A stretch of DNA of 64,000 bases from the NCBI GenBank assembly GCA_027924645.1, contig BSBN01001752.1:14933001-14997000 (forward strand), in the 5' to 3' direction. The notes under the pieces are model-generated. The model was not told where the DNA came from, did no database searches, and saw nothing but the letters and a program-made list of their open reading frames with translations. Positions 9,544-22,382 of the stretch are shown here, in pieces; within the stretch, counting starts at the first letter, position 1, and each line of letters opens with the position of its first letter. The translations under genes and the position numbers were made by a program. This DNA comes from Cunninghamia lanceolata (taxonomy: Eukaryota > Streptophyta > Pinopsida > Cupressales > Cupressaceae).

Positions 9544-12500
9544 TCACTTTGTTGGGGCTAGAGGAAAACCAAGACAGTCCACCTCAGCCTGAGAGATCCA
9601 TGTTGAATCTTCTTCTGGTCTACCTTTCCAGTTCACAAGATATTCTTTGAATTGTCTTCCTCTGGTGCTACGTCCAACTCTACTATCCAAAATGTCCTTA
9701 ATCTACTCCGATGCTTGTTGTGGTAACTATTTCTTTAGGTCTTCTCCAAGGCTATCACTGAACTCTACTTTATGATAATAATATAGGTCTGTAATGTTGG
9801 AAATAGGTGATATTCCCAATGTCTCCGATAACTCCACTTCATATGCATTTCCTGAATCAAAATTTCTGAGTATCCTACAAGGCCCAAACTTCTTCATCTC
9901 CAATTTATTATATGTTCCAACTAGAAACCTTTCTTTTCTCAAATAGACCATCACTTCATCTCCAACTGCAAATTCCTTATGTCTTCTCTTCTCATCCGCT
10001 TGTTCTTTATATTTACTATTCATATCCTCCAAATGTTTCTTCACCTGCTCATGCACTGCCTTCATGTGATCTGCAAATTCTTCTGCTTCTGCACTCCTCT
10101 TTTCTTCCAAATTGGTCTCTCTCAATTCTGCTACTCCTCTAGGGTTTACTCCGGTAATAATCTCAAAAGGTGTTCTTCCAGTACTCATGTTCACTGAATT
10201 AGTGTATGCAAATTCTACTTGTGAAAGAACCAAATCCCAACTTCTTGTCTTCTCTCTAGCCAAACATCTCAACAAGTTTCCCAAACTCCTATTGACTACC
10301 TCTATTTGTCCATCAGTCTGTGGATGAAATGTTGAACTGAACTTGAAATCTGTCTTCATCTTCCTCCAAAGTGTCTTCCAAAAGTATCCAAGAAATCTAG
10401 TGTCTCTATCTAAAATTATGCTCTTAGGTAATCCATGCAATCTCACAATCTCCTTGAAAAATAGGTTTGCTACATTCACATCAGTTGTCTTCTTACAAGG
10501 TATGAAATGAGCTATCTTTAAAAAATTGTCCACCACTACAAATATTGAATCATGTCCTCTTTATGTCTTTGGCAATCCCATCACAAAATCCATATTGATG
10601 TCTTTCCAAGGTCTCTCCAGTACAATCAAAGGTTTATACAATCTAGTATTTTGACTACTCCCTTTTGCAACTTGACAAACTCTACAACTTTGCACAAATT
10701 TCCTAACATCCTTATGTATCTGGGGCCAAAAGTAATTTTCACTTACCAAAGCTACTGTCTTGTCAATGCCAAAATGTCCTGCCAATCCACCACTATGTTT
10801 CTCCTTGATCAAATTATCTCTAATTGAAGTTTTAGGTATGCATAACTAACTTCCTTTAAACAACATGTCCTCCTGAATGAAATAATCCAACCACTTACTC
10901 CTATCTTTCACAATAGGTTCCTTACATGCTTTCCAAGGTTCTACAAAATCAGTGTCTCCCTCATACATGTTCTTCAATTCATCAAATCCCATCACTTGAA
11001 TTCTCACCTCCGTCAACAAGCTTCTTCTTCTACTCCATGCATCAACAACTTTGTTTGATTTGCCACTCCTATGCTTCAATACAAAAGTATAACTCTGCAT
11101 GAACTCTACCCATCTCATATTTCTCTAATTCAACTTAAATTGACTATTCAAATATTGTAAAGTTTGATGTTCTGTATACAACATAAACTCCTTAGGCAAC
11201 AAGTAATGTCTCCATTTCTTCAAGGCTTGAATTATGTCATAGAACTCTTGATCATAAGCTGAATATCTTCTCCTTGCATCATTCAAATTCTCACTGAACT
11301 ATGCTACAAGTCTACCTTCTTGACTTAATACTGCTCCTACTGCATTTCCACTTGCATCACAATCCACTTGAAATACCTTATTGAAATCCAGTAATACCAA
11401 AATAGGCTACTCTGTCACTTTCTACTTCAACAACTCAAAACTTTAGTCTGCTCCAGCTGGCCACTTGAAATCTTTTCTGTCACCTCTCATTATCTTTGTC
11501 ATAGGGTTACAAACTAAACTAAAATTTTTGATGAACTTCTGGTAGAAACTAGCTAAGCCATGAAATGATTTGACTTCTCCAATACTCTTCAGTTTAGGCC
11601 ATTCAATAATTGCTCTAACTTTCTTAGGGTCCATCTTCAATCCTTCTACAAAAATCACAAATCCAAAGTATACCAATTCTTCCTTCATGAAACTACATTT
11701 CTTGATGTTTATCAGCAATTTCTCCTCTCCCAGTCTCTGCAAAACTTGTCTCAGGTGCTACAAATGTTCTTCCTTTGTCTTACTGAAAATTAGAATATCA
11801 TCCAAATATAAAATAACAAACTTACCCAAGAATTTCTTCAAGACTTCATTCATCAACCTCATGAAATTACTAGGTGCATTTTTAATCCAAAAGGCATCAC
11901 TAACCACTCATACAATCCTTCATTTGTCTTGAAAGCAGTCTTCCATTCATCTCCTTCTCTGATTTTGATCTAATGGTATCCACTCTTCAAATCTATCTTT
12001 GTGAAATACCTTGCTTCACTCACACAATCAATGATATCATCCGTCCTAGGTAAAGGAAATCTATACTTAACTGTGATCTTGTTTATTGCTTTGGAATCAG
12101 TACACATTCTCCATTCTCCATCTTTCTTTGGTGCTAACATTGTAGGTACTCCACAAAGACTCAAACTTTCTCTAATCAAACCTTTCCTCAACAATTCTTG
12201 TATCTGCCCATTCAATTCTTCATTCTCTTCTAGTGTCATTATGTGTGCTGCTTTGTTAGGCAAACTTGGTCCTGATATAAGATCCATGTGATGACTGATA
12301 CTCCTAATTGGTGGCAACTCTTCTGGTACATTATCTGATATGATGTCTTCATACTCTGTTAGCAACTCCTATATCTCCTCTGGTTGTGAATCCTTAGTCT
12401 CCTTCAATGTTTCAGGTTTCTTATGAATCAAAGCATAACACATATTCTCATGTTTTAAACCATCCAAAAAATTTCTTCAATATACCAAACATATTCTAGC

Positions 12501-14128
12501 ATTCCCACATACTTTACTTTTAGGATCATCTTCCAAAGGAATCAAAGTAATTATCTTTCCATTTGTTGTTATGGTATATGTATTCTTTCTCCCATCATGT
12601 ATAGCTTTTCTATCATACTACCAAGTTCTACCCAACAAGATATGACAAACATCCATAGGCATAATATCACACAAAACTTCATCATAATATGATCCAATAT
12701 AAAATTTTACCAAACATTATTCACTCACCAGTACCTTATGATCATCTTGAATCCATGCTATCTGATAGGGCTTAGGGTGTTTCAGCCTTTCCAACTTTAG
12801 CTTAGTCACCATCTCCTCTAAAACTAGATGATCAGAACTACCACTATCAATAACAACTTTGTAACATTTACCTCTTGATTTGCATTTGGTTCTAAACAAA
12901 CTCTTCCTCTATGGTGGTTCATCATTTGTCTCTACTTGAAATAGTGCTCTTCTTATCACCAATGATTCTCCTTTCTCAAGTTTACCAACAGAACTAGGTG
13001 ATCCAACAAGTTCTTCTTCCACATAGGCTGCTCTTCCACGATTCTCTGTTCTCTTTCTTGTACTACCCTAACTACATTTAAATGCTCTATGTCCTTCACC
13101 TCCACACTTGAAACAAGTGCCTCTGAATGTTCTCTTATCAAATTCTCTTCCTTCTCTTCTGTATCCTTCATTCCGGTATGAATTATAATTACCTCTATGA
13201 TGAAAATTTATGTCATTGCTCCAGTAGGCATTGTTGTCTCTATCCTCCTTCAATGGGTTGTCAAACTTGTTCTACTCTGGATGTGATCTGTCTCCTCCAG
13301 AAAATGTTTTACCTCTCTGAAATTTACCTCCTCTGTCTCTCTATCTCTGATCATGCCTCTTCTTCAGTTTCTCTTCAACTTTTAGGGTGAAATGGTATGC
13401 TTTCTCCAAAGATGTCATCCTTATTAGGCTTAGTTCTTCTTGAATGTTCAATCTTAGTCCATTGATGTATCTAGCCACTTTCTCTTTGCTTGCTTCACTA
13501 TGTCCTGTCCTTATAATCATCTTATGAAATTCTTCAGTATACTCCTTCACAGATTTATCCTTTTGTCTCAGGTTTTGCAATCTCTTCAACAACTCCAACT
13601 CATAGTCAGTAGCTATGAATTGATTCTTTAGTTTTGTCACCATTCTATTCCACTTTGTAATCTTTTCTTTCCCTCTTCTATTTCTATCCAATTGAACTTC
13701 TTTCCACCATATAGAAGCATGTCCTTTCAACTTTGTCTTTGCAAATTTCACCTTCTCCAGATCTTCAACTTCTTCATATTCAAAGTGTTCTTCCATCTCA
13801 TTATCCAGTCAATCAACTCTTCAGGGTTTAGATTGCCAGTGTAATTAGGTACATCAACTCTAGGTCTCTTTCCAATCTTTGAAATAGATTCTAACATATT
13901 TACTTGGTTTGATTCTTCTTCTTCATCACCTCCTAGGGTTTCGCCAATTTGTCTAATAGATTGAAATTCCTCTTCATCATCACTTTCAACATTAGGTCTC
14001 AGTGTCAAACCTCTTCACCTATCTTCCTCAACAACATCCAAATGAATTCTCATTAGTTTCATCATTTCCATCATCTCATCTATCCTACCATCCATTGTTC
14101 CAACATCAGCAACTCTTCTCGACGGCAT
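9544..14128 (-). pseudogene. Chromovirus gag-pol polyprotein with chromodomain
   Basis: The ATG is at 14128 and the terminal TGA at 9544-9546. Gag spans about 14128-13350, with a canonical CCHC knuckle (CFKCGGEGHRAFKC, 13074-13115). The protease has VIDSGSS near 12848. The RT includes YLDD at 11797-11808. RNase H is near 11440-11120. The integrase zinc region lies in 10561-10812, its core in 9727-10536, and the chromodomain in about 9553-9690 (VNWKGRPEEDSTW). The frame is interrupted by roughly ten TAGs, nearly all where Gln is expected, plus a few TAA and TGA. Two single-frame shifts occur, one near 13780 in gag and one near 11880 where an A-run before NAPSNF lost a base. The protein would have copied and integrated the element; the chromodomain would have steered integration to marked chromatin. 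It is inactive now. Confidence 0.88.
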
Positions 14129-14195
14129 CTTCCTAGGATCAAGTGCAAACTACCTTAAGTTTAGCGATCGGGCTTCAAGGTGACAATTGCCTCAC

Positions 14196-15052
14196 TGGTG
14201 CAGTCATGGTAGGAGGGTTCACAGAATGAACTGTCCACAACATGGAGCAAGAGTAAACACAATGGAAACAACCCAAAGATATGAAACAAATGTAGATTCA
14301 GTCATTAAGTATATCATATAAATAAAATACAGATTGGCTGGCAACATGCAGGCTTACAATAGGGCTCACAAGCCTGATTAAAGAATATCATAATATGCAC
14401 AAGATATAGCTTTGAAGTTCCTTCGTGAAAGAGCTCAACTAAGTATTATGAATCTATTCCTAACTACCTTCCTAGGGATCTATTACATCCTCATATATCA
14501 TCTTTGGTACAAAAGATTCCTCCACGTCAGCCAAGTAAGATCACAAACTCCAATGAAGAGCTGTAACGTGTGTACATGGATAGGTCAGACCTAATCATGA
14601 AGAATTCCTTCGCAAGTGAATGGAATAATGTGCGGATCTCGGAGAAGGTCAGCCACAAACCATAGATCATTGAGTGATGTGTCACTAGGCTCCACAAGTT
14701 GAGAAACGCTCCATAGGTCTTCTCCCTTAGCTGATTGTCTAAGATTGCCACGGTGCTCTGTTATGAGAAAATAGTTGATCTTCTGATAGCAATAACTTTC
14801 TAGTAACTGATCCAAATGCTCTGAGAATTGAATATGATGTAGTTGAGCCTGTCTAAATGCTAAGTCTAGCTCCACAAGATCTAAAATGCAACTGCGACAG
14901 TATGCAGACCAAAATATAGAAATTGCTATTGACTGGACTACCTAAACTGAACTAGAAAATGAAAATAAATAAACTGAACTACAAACAAACTAAAATGCAA
15001 ATATTTTTGGTTTATGCAAGATTTCTCTTGAACCAGGGATGCTCCTGCATCA
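14196..15052 (-). repeat. Chromovirus 5' LTR (857 bp)
   Basis: This is the partner of the LTR at 8656-9512, with identical length and termini. It is the promoter-bearing 5' LTR because the element reads leftward. ORFs seen inside it (for example 14527-14751) are also present in degraded form in the other LTR and are not genes. Confidence 0.9.
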
Positions 15053-15500
15053 AATTCTTTACAAGTTGAATGACACTCTAGCTATAACTATACAACCTTC
15101 TATTATTCTACTTCTTTCCCAATTCCTCCATAAACCTTTGTAATCAAATCATCTCTTTACTAGTCTCTGTAGCAGCGACATACTCTGCTTATATTGTAGA
15201 GAGTGCAAAAACCTTTCACAATCTCAAAATACAACTTACTATTGTTCAACCTACAGTAAAAACATACCCTGTGGTGCTCCTCATGTTGTCTAGATCACTT
15301 GCCAAATCTGGACTAGCATATCCCTTTAGAGAAGAGTTTGAATTGCCAAAACATATTGCTTGTGTAGTAGTACCTCTTAAATACCTAAGAATCCACTTTA
15401 CTACATTGCAATGCTCTTTTCCTGGATTGTTCAAATACTTTCTCACAACTCCCACTACATGTGCAATATCCAACATTGTACATACCATTACCATTGATAT
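15053..15500 (-). pseudogene. Ty1/copia RT/RNase H piece (part A of a split element)
   Basis: The minus strand encodes the RT-RNase H junction of a copia polyprotein. Readable blocks are CTMLDIAHVVG, KYLNNPGKEH, KWILRYLRGTT and STTGYVFTVG, then after a stop AEYVAATETSKEM and SVIQLVKN. It continues in sense into 8655-8390. Several TAG codons replace expected Gln or Trp. Upstream RT, integrase and gag are missing: at about 15500 the sequence switches to unrelated plus-strand LTR-element DNA. Because the chromovirus split it, this copia is the oldest layer of the nest. Confidence 0.8.
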
Positions 15501-15693
15501 GTGCAAATATGTGTCATTTGCCATTGATGTCAAAGGGGGAGAGAAGTCATGTGAAAAAATAGTTGTTGATGAAAGGGGGAGTAGTGAAGAAAGTGGTTGC
15601 AGAAGTAATAAGAGAAAGGGGGAGAAGTTCTTGTCTTGATGGTTGAATCTATTTTTCACATCATATGTTGCCATCAATGACAAAGGGGGAGAT
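15500..15693 (+). mobile_element. Internal 3' tail of an LTR element with polypurine tract
   Basis: This is the short stretch before the LTR at 15694. It carries several AAAGGGGGAGA-type purine runs (near 15533, 15570, 15615 and 15681). The last, CAAAGGGGGAGAT at 15681-15693, abuts the LTR and acts as the polypurine tract. The same tract (CAAAGGGGGAGAT) precedes the right LTR of the 40.5-48.8 kb element, so the two are related. The element's remaining internal part and 5' LTR are missing. Confidence 0.6.
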
Positions 15694-17066
15694 TGTTGCA
15701 AATATGTGCCTAAGCATTGTTGTCATTGATGTCAACATATCCTTGTTGCATTGATGTCAACTGTATCCTATTTTGCTGCATGTTTAGAAGACTGGAATGT
15801 TGAGGATATTGAGAAAATTAATAAAGATCAATGTATGCGGACCATATGGTTGTGTAGACGATTATCTTAAGTACCTCCAGTTAAGATTTGAGAGGTCCGC
15901 ATGAAGCTTTGAAGAAGTTGTGGCCATCTATGTACAACCAGTTTTTGTTGTGTTCAAAAGAGACAAAGTGACAGTAAATTGGTCTGGATTGCTCCGCATT
16001 GAAGTATTATGATCTATGGATCTAGAGGTATGTTTGGGGAGTCGGTGTCTATCATCAACTCTAGTGGTTCATGATTTGGAGGTCCGCAAGCAATCTTTCT
16101 AGTGTGATAGTCATGGCAGATAGTGTTCTTGAGGTTCTAGATGAAGATACAAGTGATTCTGTTGATTTGGACGAGTGTGGATGTTTTTGTTAAATTCAAT
16201 GTGCTTGTGGAGGTCTCTGGATCATGTGACTGCTGTGTTGGAGGTCTACGTTGAAGATTGAGTTCATTTGTGAAGATTTACTTATTGGTGTTGATGTTCT
16301 TCCCAGTCTTGGCCGACCGGATGATTCAAGTGTGTTGCGGATGATCTAAGAGCAATTCTCTGGAGCGTGGCGTGTTGTTTAAGAAGGATTCAAGTATCAG
16401 CTATGTTTGGCCAACAATACAATCATCCATGTTAAGTTTAGCTAACCTTGATGTTCATTCCAAGGTTGATGAAGTGTATAAATACTTGTTGATAAGTTGT
16501 GGAAAGTTATCTTGCGAAAATGATAAAATCCTTTAAGAGAGGTGCAAAAGTAGAGTAGAGAGGAAGAAGTGCAGAGGATCAAGACTAGTAAAGGATGAAA
16601 ATATAGCAGACAAGAGGTTGAGGAATAGAGCAAAAATTGTGAGCTTTCAAAGGGACTAAACCAGGCATGAAGTAAATGCTATTTCTCAGTTCATTATCTC
16701 TGTGTTAAACTTCATTTCTTGTAGGCAGTGAGCCTCCTGTATGTAGTGAGCCTCTTTTGAGTAGTGACCTCTGGGTAGTGCACCCAAAGGCATGTGCCTT
16801 ATCTTTTTCTAAAGTACTTTTAACAGGGTGCTAATCTTTGTGGGTTAACCCCCACCATGGTTTTCCCTTAACCATGTTTCCACGTAAAAATCTTAGTGTT
16901 ATGTGTGTTTATTTGTTTCTGCTCATGTGTTGATGATTCATGCTTTAAATGTTTACATCATTAATCAATTTTATGTGGTAAAGAAGAATTAATAGTTGTA
17001 AGTGATAAAGTTTTGGGACAACTGATTCACCCTCCCCCCTCTCAGTTGCTTGACCTAATTCCAACA
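15694..17066 (+). repeat. Long LTR (1373 bp), 3' end of a truncated LTR element
   Basis: It starts TGTTGCAAATATG right after a polypurine tract and ends TTCCAACA. Near the 3' end it has repeated GTAGGCAGTGAGCCT-like units (16722-16790), a GTGG...CCAC fold (about 16838-16884) and a terminal ACTGATTCACCCTCCCCCCTCTCAGTT. These features are shared with the LTRs at 40491, 46444, 56044 and 58198. It is immediately followed by a copia integrase relic starting NNGGEY, so the element inserted into or recombined with that copia. No partner LTR is in the window. Confidence 0.7.
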
Positions 17067-19440
17067 CTAACAATGGTGGTGAATATGTCAATCATCAGTT
17101 TGAGTGGTTTTACACTTCAAAGGGGATTGATTTGTAGCATTTGGTTCCATATAATCCTCAGTAGAACGGTTTGTAGAATGGAAAAATCAGTTCTTGAAGG
17201 AAATCGTGAACTATGTGATACGCTCCAGATCTCTTGTACCACAATATTGGGCAAAGGCCATTAACTATGCTTTTTATATCTAGAATTGTGTTCCTCATTG
17301 AGCCTAGAAAGGAGTCTCCTTTTAAAGTATGGAGTGGTTAGAAACCACCAGTTAAGCACTTTCAAGTTTTTGGTTCTCTTGCATGGGCCCACATTCCTAT
17401 AGAGAAATGCAAGGCCTTGGATCTACAGAGTAGGACTTGCATATTTGTGGGTTATCCTGATGGTGTGAAGGTTTATCAATTGGTCCACCCTACTACACAT
17501 CAGTTGTTCATTGAGAGGAGTGTTCAATTTGAGGAGGGCTCTTCAATCTCAACTCCTATCACTTTGACACCTCCTTCTACTTTGACATTAGAATCACTTG
17601 GGCTACATGATAGATCTTCTGATGAGTCAGATTCACCTGAGCAGTCTTCTACCTCCACTTCTAATGCCAAAAGCACGATTCAAAGGATTTACCTCCTTCC
17701 TCTCCTAGTCATCATTCAGAGGGTGATGATTATCCTCCACATTCTCCTACTTCTGGTCCACTTTGGGCTAGACAAACTTTGTAGTTTGCAGGTGATTGGG
17801 TTGGGGATCCATCAGACACTAGCTAGACTCATTCACAATTCCTAGATGCTCCACATGTCTTCATTGCTACCGCCTCAAATCCATAATCTTTTCACGAGGC
17901 TTCTGGTATTCTTGAGTGGGATACAACTATGTAGGAGGAGTATAGTTCCTTGATGAGGAACCACACTTGGGATCATGTCCCTCTTCTTAAGAGAAGAAAA
18001 CTTGTTCGATGTAAGTGGATCTATCAAACAAAATTTGCAGCAGATGGGTTAGTCTACAAGCATAAGGCTTGCTTGGTCGCCAAAGGATTCTCCTAGGTTC
18101 CTGGGATTAACTACTTTGAGACTTTTGTGCTAGTTGCCAAAATGAACTTCATCCGACTTGTTCTTGCCATTACTGCAATCAATTGTTGGGAAGTACACCA
18201 GATGGATGTGAAGAGTGTCTTTCTTCATGGTGACCTTTAGGAGGAGATCTACATGGAGCAGCCACATGGGTTTGTCCAGGATACTTTACTTGTGTGTCAT
18301 CTTCGGAAGTCTCTCTATGGCCTCAAACAGGCTCCTTGGGCCTGGCATACCAAGATGGACTCCTTCCTTCTGACAGATGGGTTCACTCATTTCCATTCTG
18401 ATCCCAATGTCTACATTTTGTAGCAAGATGATTGAGTCCTATTTCTAGTTTTGTATGTTGATGACTTTATGATCATAGTAAGTTCTTCATCTACCATTGG
18501 GGCTGTCAAAACTACCCTTCATGATAGGTTTTTGATAACTGACTTGGGCTTGTTGCATTACTTTCTCGGGATTGAGATCTTCTAGTCTATTTCTGAGATC
18601 ACCATCACATAGTCCAAGTATGCTCTAGATTTTCTCTTGAGGTTTCATATTGCTGACTGTAAGCTTGCATTAACTCCCTTCCTTTCTGGAGTCAAACTTG
18701 AAGCTCAGTGTTCTTCTCGATTTATTGATGGCACTTTGTACCAACAAATTTTTGGTAGTCTCATCTATCTGACTCATACGAGACCTGACATTTCATATGA
18801 TGTAGGCATGGTCTCTCGATTCATGCAGGAGCCCCATGAGCTGCACTAGAAAGAAACTAAGTGGATCCTTCACTACATTTAGGGTACTCATAGTTTTGGG
18901 ATTCACTATGCAGAGGGCATTGATCTTGACTTGGTGGGCTACATAGATTCAGATTAGGTAGGTGATTCTCTGGATTACAACTCTACTTCAAGTTACAACT
19001 TTTCACTTGGTTCAAGTCTTAATTGTTGGTCGGGCAAGAAGCAGTTTACTATTGCTCTATCTTCTACTAAGGCCGAGTATCAGGGAGTTGTGAATGCCAC
19101 CACCGAATCCATTTGGATTCAAAATCTTCTCACTAAGTTTGGTATCTAGACTAGATGGCCATTAGTCATATTTTGTGACAACCAGAGCCCCATTCAGATC
19201 TCACAGAATTCAATCCATCATTAGTAGACCAAACACATTAAGTTCCACATGCATTACATCTGGGAGCTCATCCATGGCCACATCATCGACCTTCTCTACT
19301 ATCTGAATTCTGAGCAAGTTGTTGATATCTTCACCAAACCCTTCATTGAGAGTATGTTCCTTCATTTGGGAGCTTTTTTGGGTGATATGGGAAGCTTCAT
19401 CTTCTGTGGGGCTTTATCCTCTCACTTGGAGTCCTGACTC
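17067..19440 (+). pseudogene. Ty1/copia pol relic (integrase to RNase H), plus strand
   Basis: The sequence begins at the integrase motif NGGEY and continues through the integrase C-terminus (FGSLAWAHIPIEKC, CIFVGYPDG). RT blocks follow, including a YVDD catalytic motif at 18454-18465, [12 protein letters not shown] and GIHYAEG. RNase H follows (LSSTKAEYQG, then VVDIFTKPF near 19318-19344). At least ten in-frame TAGs stand where Gln or Trp is expected, for example GDL-stop-EEIYMEQP near 18238. A frameshift lies between 17600 and 17900. Gag, protease and the integrase N-terminus are absent, cut off by the LTR at 15694-17066. It is dead. Confidence 0.85.
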
Positions 19441-19553
19441 TCTCTACTTTGGGGGTTTCTTCTCTCTCTATTTGGGGGGGCTTTTCTCTCTTTTGAGAGG
19501 CTTCTTCTCTTTGGGAGGATTTTTTGTACATGGGTACATCATCAGGGTTGATT

Positions 19554-19965
19554 TGTGAGGACCCATCTGTACATCCACCTAAGCTACGCTTAGGGAGGTT
19601 TATTGTAGGTTTTTATTTTCTAGTTGGGTTATTTATTTTCCCTTTATTCCTAGGTTTTTCCTACACTTTTATTAATCTTGCTTAGGTTAATAAAGCATGT
19701 CTTATTAGGTGAGTGGATTATGAGGTGTCACCTTCCTTCATGTGAGAAACCATTAGCTATTTTAGGAAGATACTTTGCTATCTTTAGTCCAATAGATGGT
19801 TGTTCCTCATTGGTCAGTGTTCCCACCTCATCCCTCTCCCTGGCCTATATAAGCATGCTACCTAGCTTGTATTTTATATCCATTGCTTTTGCATCCTCTT
19901 AATGTAATTTTGCTTCTAGAATTTGCATTACTCTCAAAGACTAACTATATGCTGCTATTCAGATT
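19554..19965 (+). repeat. Probable 3' LTR of the plus-strand copia relic
   Basis: After the pol relic and a TTTGGGGGGGC-containing stretch, the sequence TGTGAGGACCCATCTG opens what looks like an LTR. It includes a good TATA box, CCTATATAAGC, near 19843. The start (19554 or 19556) and especially the end are uncertain, because the 5' partner LTR is lost and cannot be aligned. Confidence 0.4.
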
Positions 19966-21779
19966 TCGTATCATTTGCATTCATAGTTTAGATATCTATT
20001 CTTTTGCACTAGTTTTATGGGTTAATCATTTTTTCAGATTCTAACTGTTATGTCAGAAAAAGTAACCTTGGGGGCTTTTTCCTCTTAAGGTTTAGCTCCC
20101 AGGTCCTTTAGGATGCTTTTAAGACATCTTGCATGTTGATTTGACATCCCGATAATAAAACTCTGAAGTTTCATGGCAAATGGGACCTAGGGGGTAGATT
20201 TATGACAAAGCCCACCTGAAATAGGGAGAGGACTTGGGCACCTATGCCTTAGTCCTACCCTATTTTAGGTCAGGACCAATTTCAAAGTGTCGGTTTATGA
20301 CTATTATTTAAGTCCTATGTTGACACAGTAAGTTTGAATTACGAAATTCTTAGCAGGAATGTTTGTAGTTGCATATATAAGCATGATTAGGTTATCATTT
20401 GTAAAGTAGATGGAAATTGGATGGTTTTTGGCATACTTGTGTTTCTAGAGCATTCAAAATATTCATTGTGTGGAAAAGAAGAGCATTGTTTTGTGTTTGA
20501 ATTTGTAGATTGGGCATCCATCTCCTCATGGCATGAAGAGCATCTTCCTTCCATGAGATATTCACTACAAGGTGATATCAATTATGTTTTCTATCATTTT
20601 TCATTTGGATTTCACCTCCATCCCATAGGGATACACACTATTTATCTGACAACGGTGTTTGGAAGACTTGAATGTCTCTTCGGGACTTGACTGGGCCAAG
20701 CCTCTAAACACCACAAACCCCAACCAATTTTTCTGTGATTACAGGTTATAGGTTGCAGGAGCAAAAAAAGTGGAGTTGTAGGAGAGAAGTGTAGACTGTC
20801 AGAATTGTAGATCAAAGATGAAAATAAGGACCTAGAATCATGCACCCACTCATTAGTCCTCTGAATCCTGCAACAGAAAAATCTCTAAAACAACATGAAT
20901 AGGTTGCAGACAAGATTCCCAGATCTCGGTAAAAATTGGGGCACTGGACTAGGGCACCCACTCATTACTCCCTGACTTTTCAATTTTCCAAACTTTAAAA
21001 TACAATGTGCATTTGATATCTCTGTGTGTGATCATTTTCGGTATTTGTTTGTTTGTTCATGAATTTGCATAATTAGGGTTTTGAGCATAATTGGGCTAAA
21101 TCAAACAACAAACTCATACAATTCCAATCTTCCCCTATGTTCCAAGTGATAGAAGGCATGTAGTATACTTCCTACTTGGCTGAAATTCCTTGAATGTTTA
21201 GTGGTAAAAGGAGGATTTACACAAACCATCAAAATCAACCCTAAACAAATCCTCTTCACTTCTCACATTAAACATTTTGGTGAACCCATGTCTTTGGATT
21301 TTTTTCACCTTGCTAAGTGTTGTGATTCAGATTTACATTCATTTCATTCATTTATATCATTTTTCATCTTATTGCATTTGAAAAATTATAACAAAATTTA
21401 AAATTTAAAAAAAATTGAAAAAATTGGCATTTGTAGCTTGCATTTTCAAATAATCTAGATTAATTGGCATTCAAATTCAATAAATTTCTGTTATTATCAT
21501 CAGATCCATTTTAAAATACATAAATTTCTCATATATCATTCATTTAGATTGCATTTTCATGTTTGAATTGTTAAAAATTGCTTAAAATTGTGCATTTTTC
21601 CATATAACCTAGTTTTGCATTAGCTAGGGTTTGTAGTAAAAATCTTGTTTTAGATTTTACTACCCTTTTAAAACACTCATTAGGACTAATCTCTAACTTT
21701 AGTGTTTCATCATAGAGGTTTGCTTACAAAATTTCATGCATAGGGTTTGAAAACCTTGATTTTTAACTATATTTTGGCC
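19966..21779. other. Non-coding DNA, probably LTR-element leader or relic
   Basis: No credible ORF was found. A phrase GCACCCACTCATTA occurs twice (about 20840 and 20957), and GGTGAACCCATG near 21280 resembles a gypsy leader or primer-site context. This could be the LTR and leader of a gypsy-type element leading to the ORF at 22383, but no matching second LTR was found. Confidence 0.3.
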
Positions 21780-22310
21780 TTATCGTCTCTCTAGATTTGC
21801 ATCATAGGTGTGTTGTAAAGGATTTTTCTACACTAATTGGATTTTATTAGGGATATTATCTTTTGAATATCCTAAAATTCTTTACAACACCTTTTTATTA
21901 GGCTTTTGCATTGAAAATTTGGTGAAAAATTACATATTTTGGCTATATTTTCCCTAAGGTTTGACTTAGATTTGCACTACAAGTGTGTTGTGATTGAAGG
22001 GCTTTAGGTGACTAATATTACTATTATAATCTACTACACCTCCTAAAATTCTTTACAACACCCTTTCTATTGGGTCATTGCATTGAAAATTTGTGAAAAA
22101 ATGCATATTTTAGTGTATTTTCACTAGGTTATGACTTGTCATCACTCTAGATTTGCATCAAAAGTGTGTTGTGAAGGATATTATTTCTTTATTGGACTAA
22201 TATCAGACATATTATTTTCTGCATTTCATTAATTTACTTACAAGAACTATTCTTTCACTTATTTGCGTTGAAAAAATCAAGCATTTTAGGTTATTTTCAT
22301 ACATAGTTTT
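21780..22310 (+). repeat. Three-unit degenerate tandem repeat, ~170-190 bp
   Basis: Three diverged units begin near 21790, 21965 and 22140. Each carries CTAGATTTGCATCA (or CTTAGATTTGCACTA) followed by GTGTGTTGT and later CATTGAAAATTTG-GTGAAAAA. Two of them share CCTAAAATTCTTTACAACACC. The array ends about 70 bases before the ORF at 22383 and looks like the repetitive leader of a retroelement. Confidence 0.65.
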
Positions 22311-22382
22311 GCACTTGTCTTTGGCATAAATTTTGAAAAGCTTTTAAAATCTGATCTTGCATTGATTTGAAAACTTATATAT

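Larger units (their letters stand above)
8656..15052 (-). mobile_element. Ty3/gypsy chromovirus, full length but dead
   Basis: This is a 6.4-kb element with two 857-bp LTRs and a 5-bp target duplication (agttc/aattc). The polyprotein order gag, protease, RT, RNase H, integrase, chromodomain is that of Ty3/gypsy chromoviruses. It sits precisely inside the RNase H of an older copia element. The coding frame is broken by about a dozen stops and two frameshifts, so it is not autonomous. The primer binding site next to the right LTR (GTGAGGCAATTG on the minus strand) does not match the common tRNA-Met form used by the copia elements in this window, and I could not assign its tRNA. Confidence 0.9.

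Noticed and set aside
9912..10327. Plus-strand ORFs of 71-76 aa
   Set aside because: They are antisense shadows of the chromovirus integrase.
17067..19440. Possible alternative genetic code with TAG read as glutamine
   Set aside because: TAG-for-Gln is seen only in decayed transposons. It is accompanied by frameshifts and by TAG at Trp and TGA at Arg. The intact NLR gene ends with ordinary TAA and has no internal TAG. Methylation-driven decay explains the pattern.
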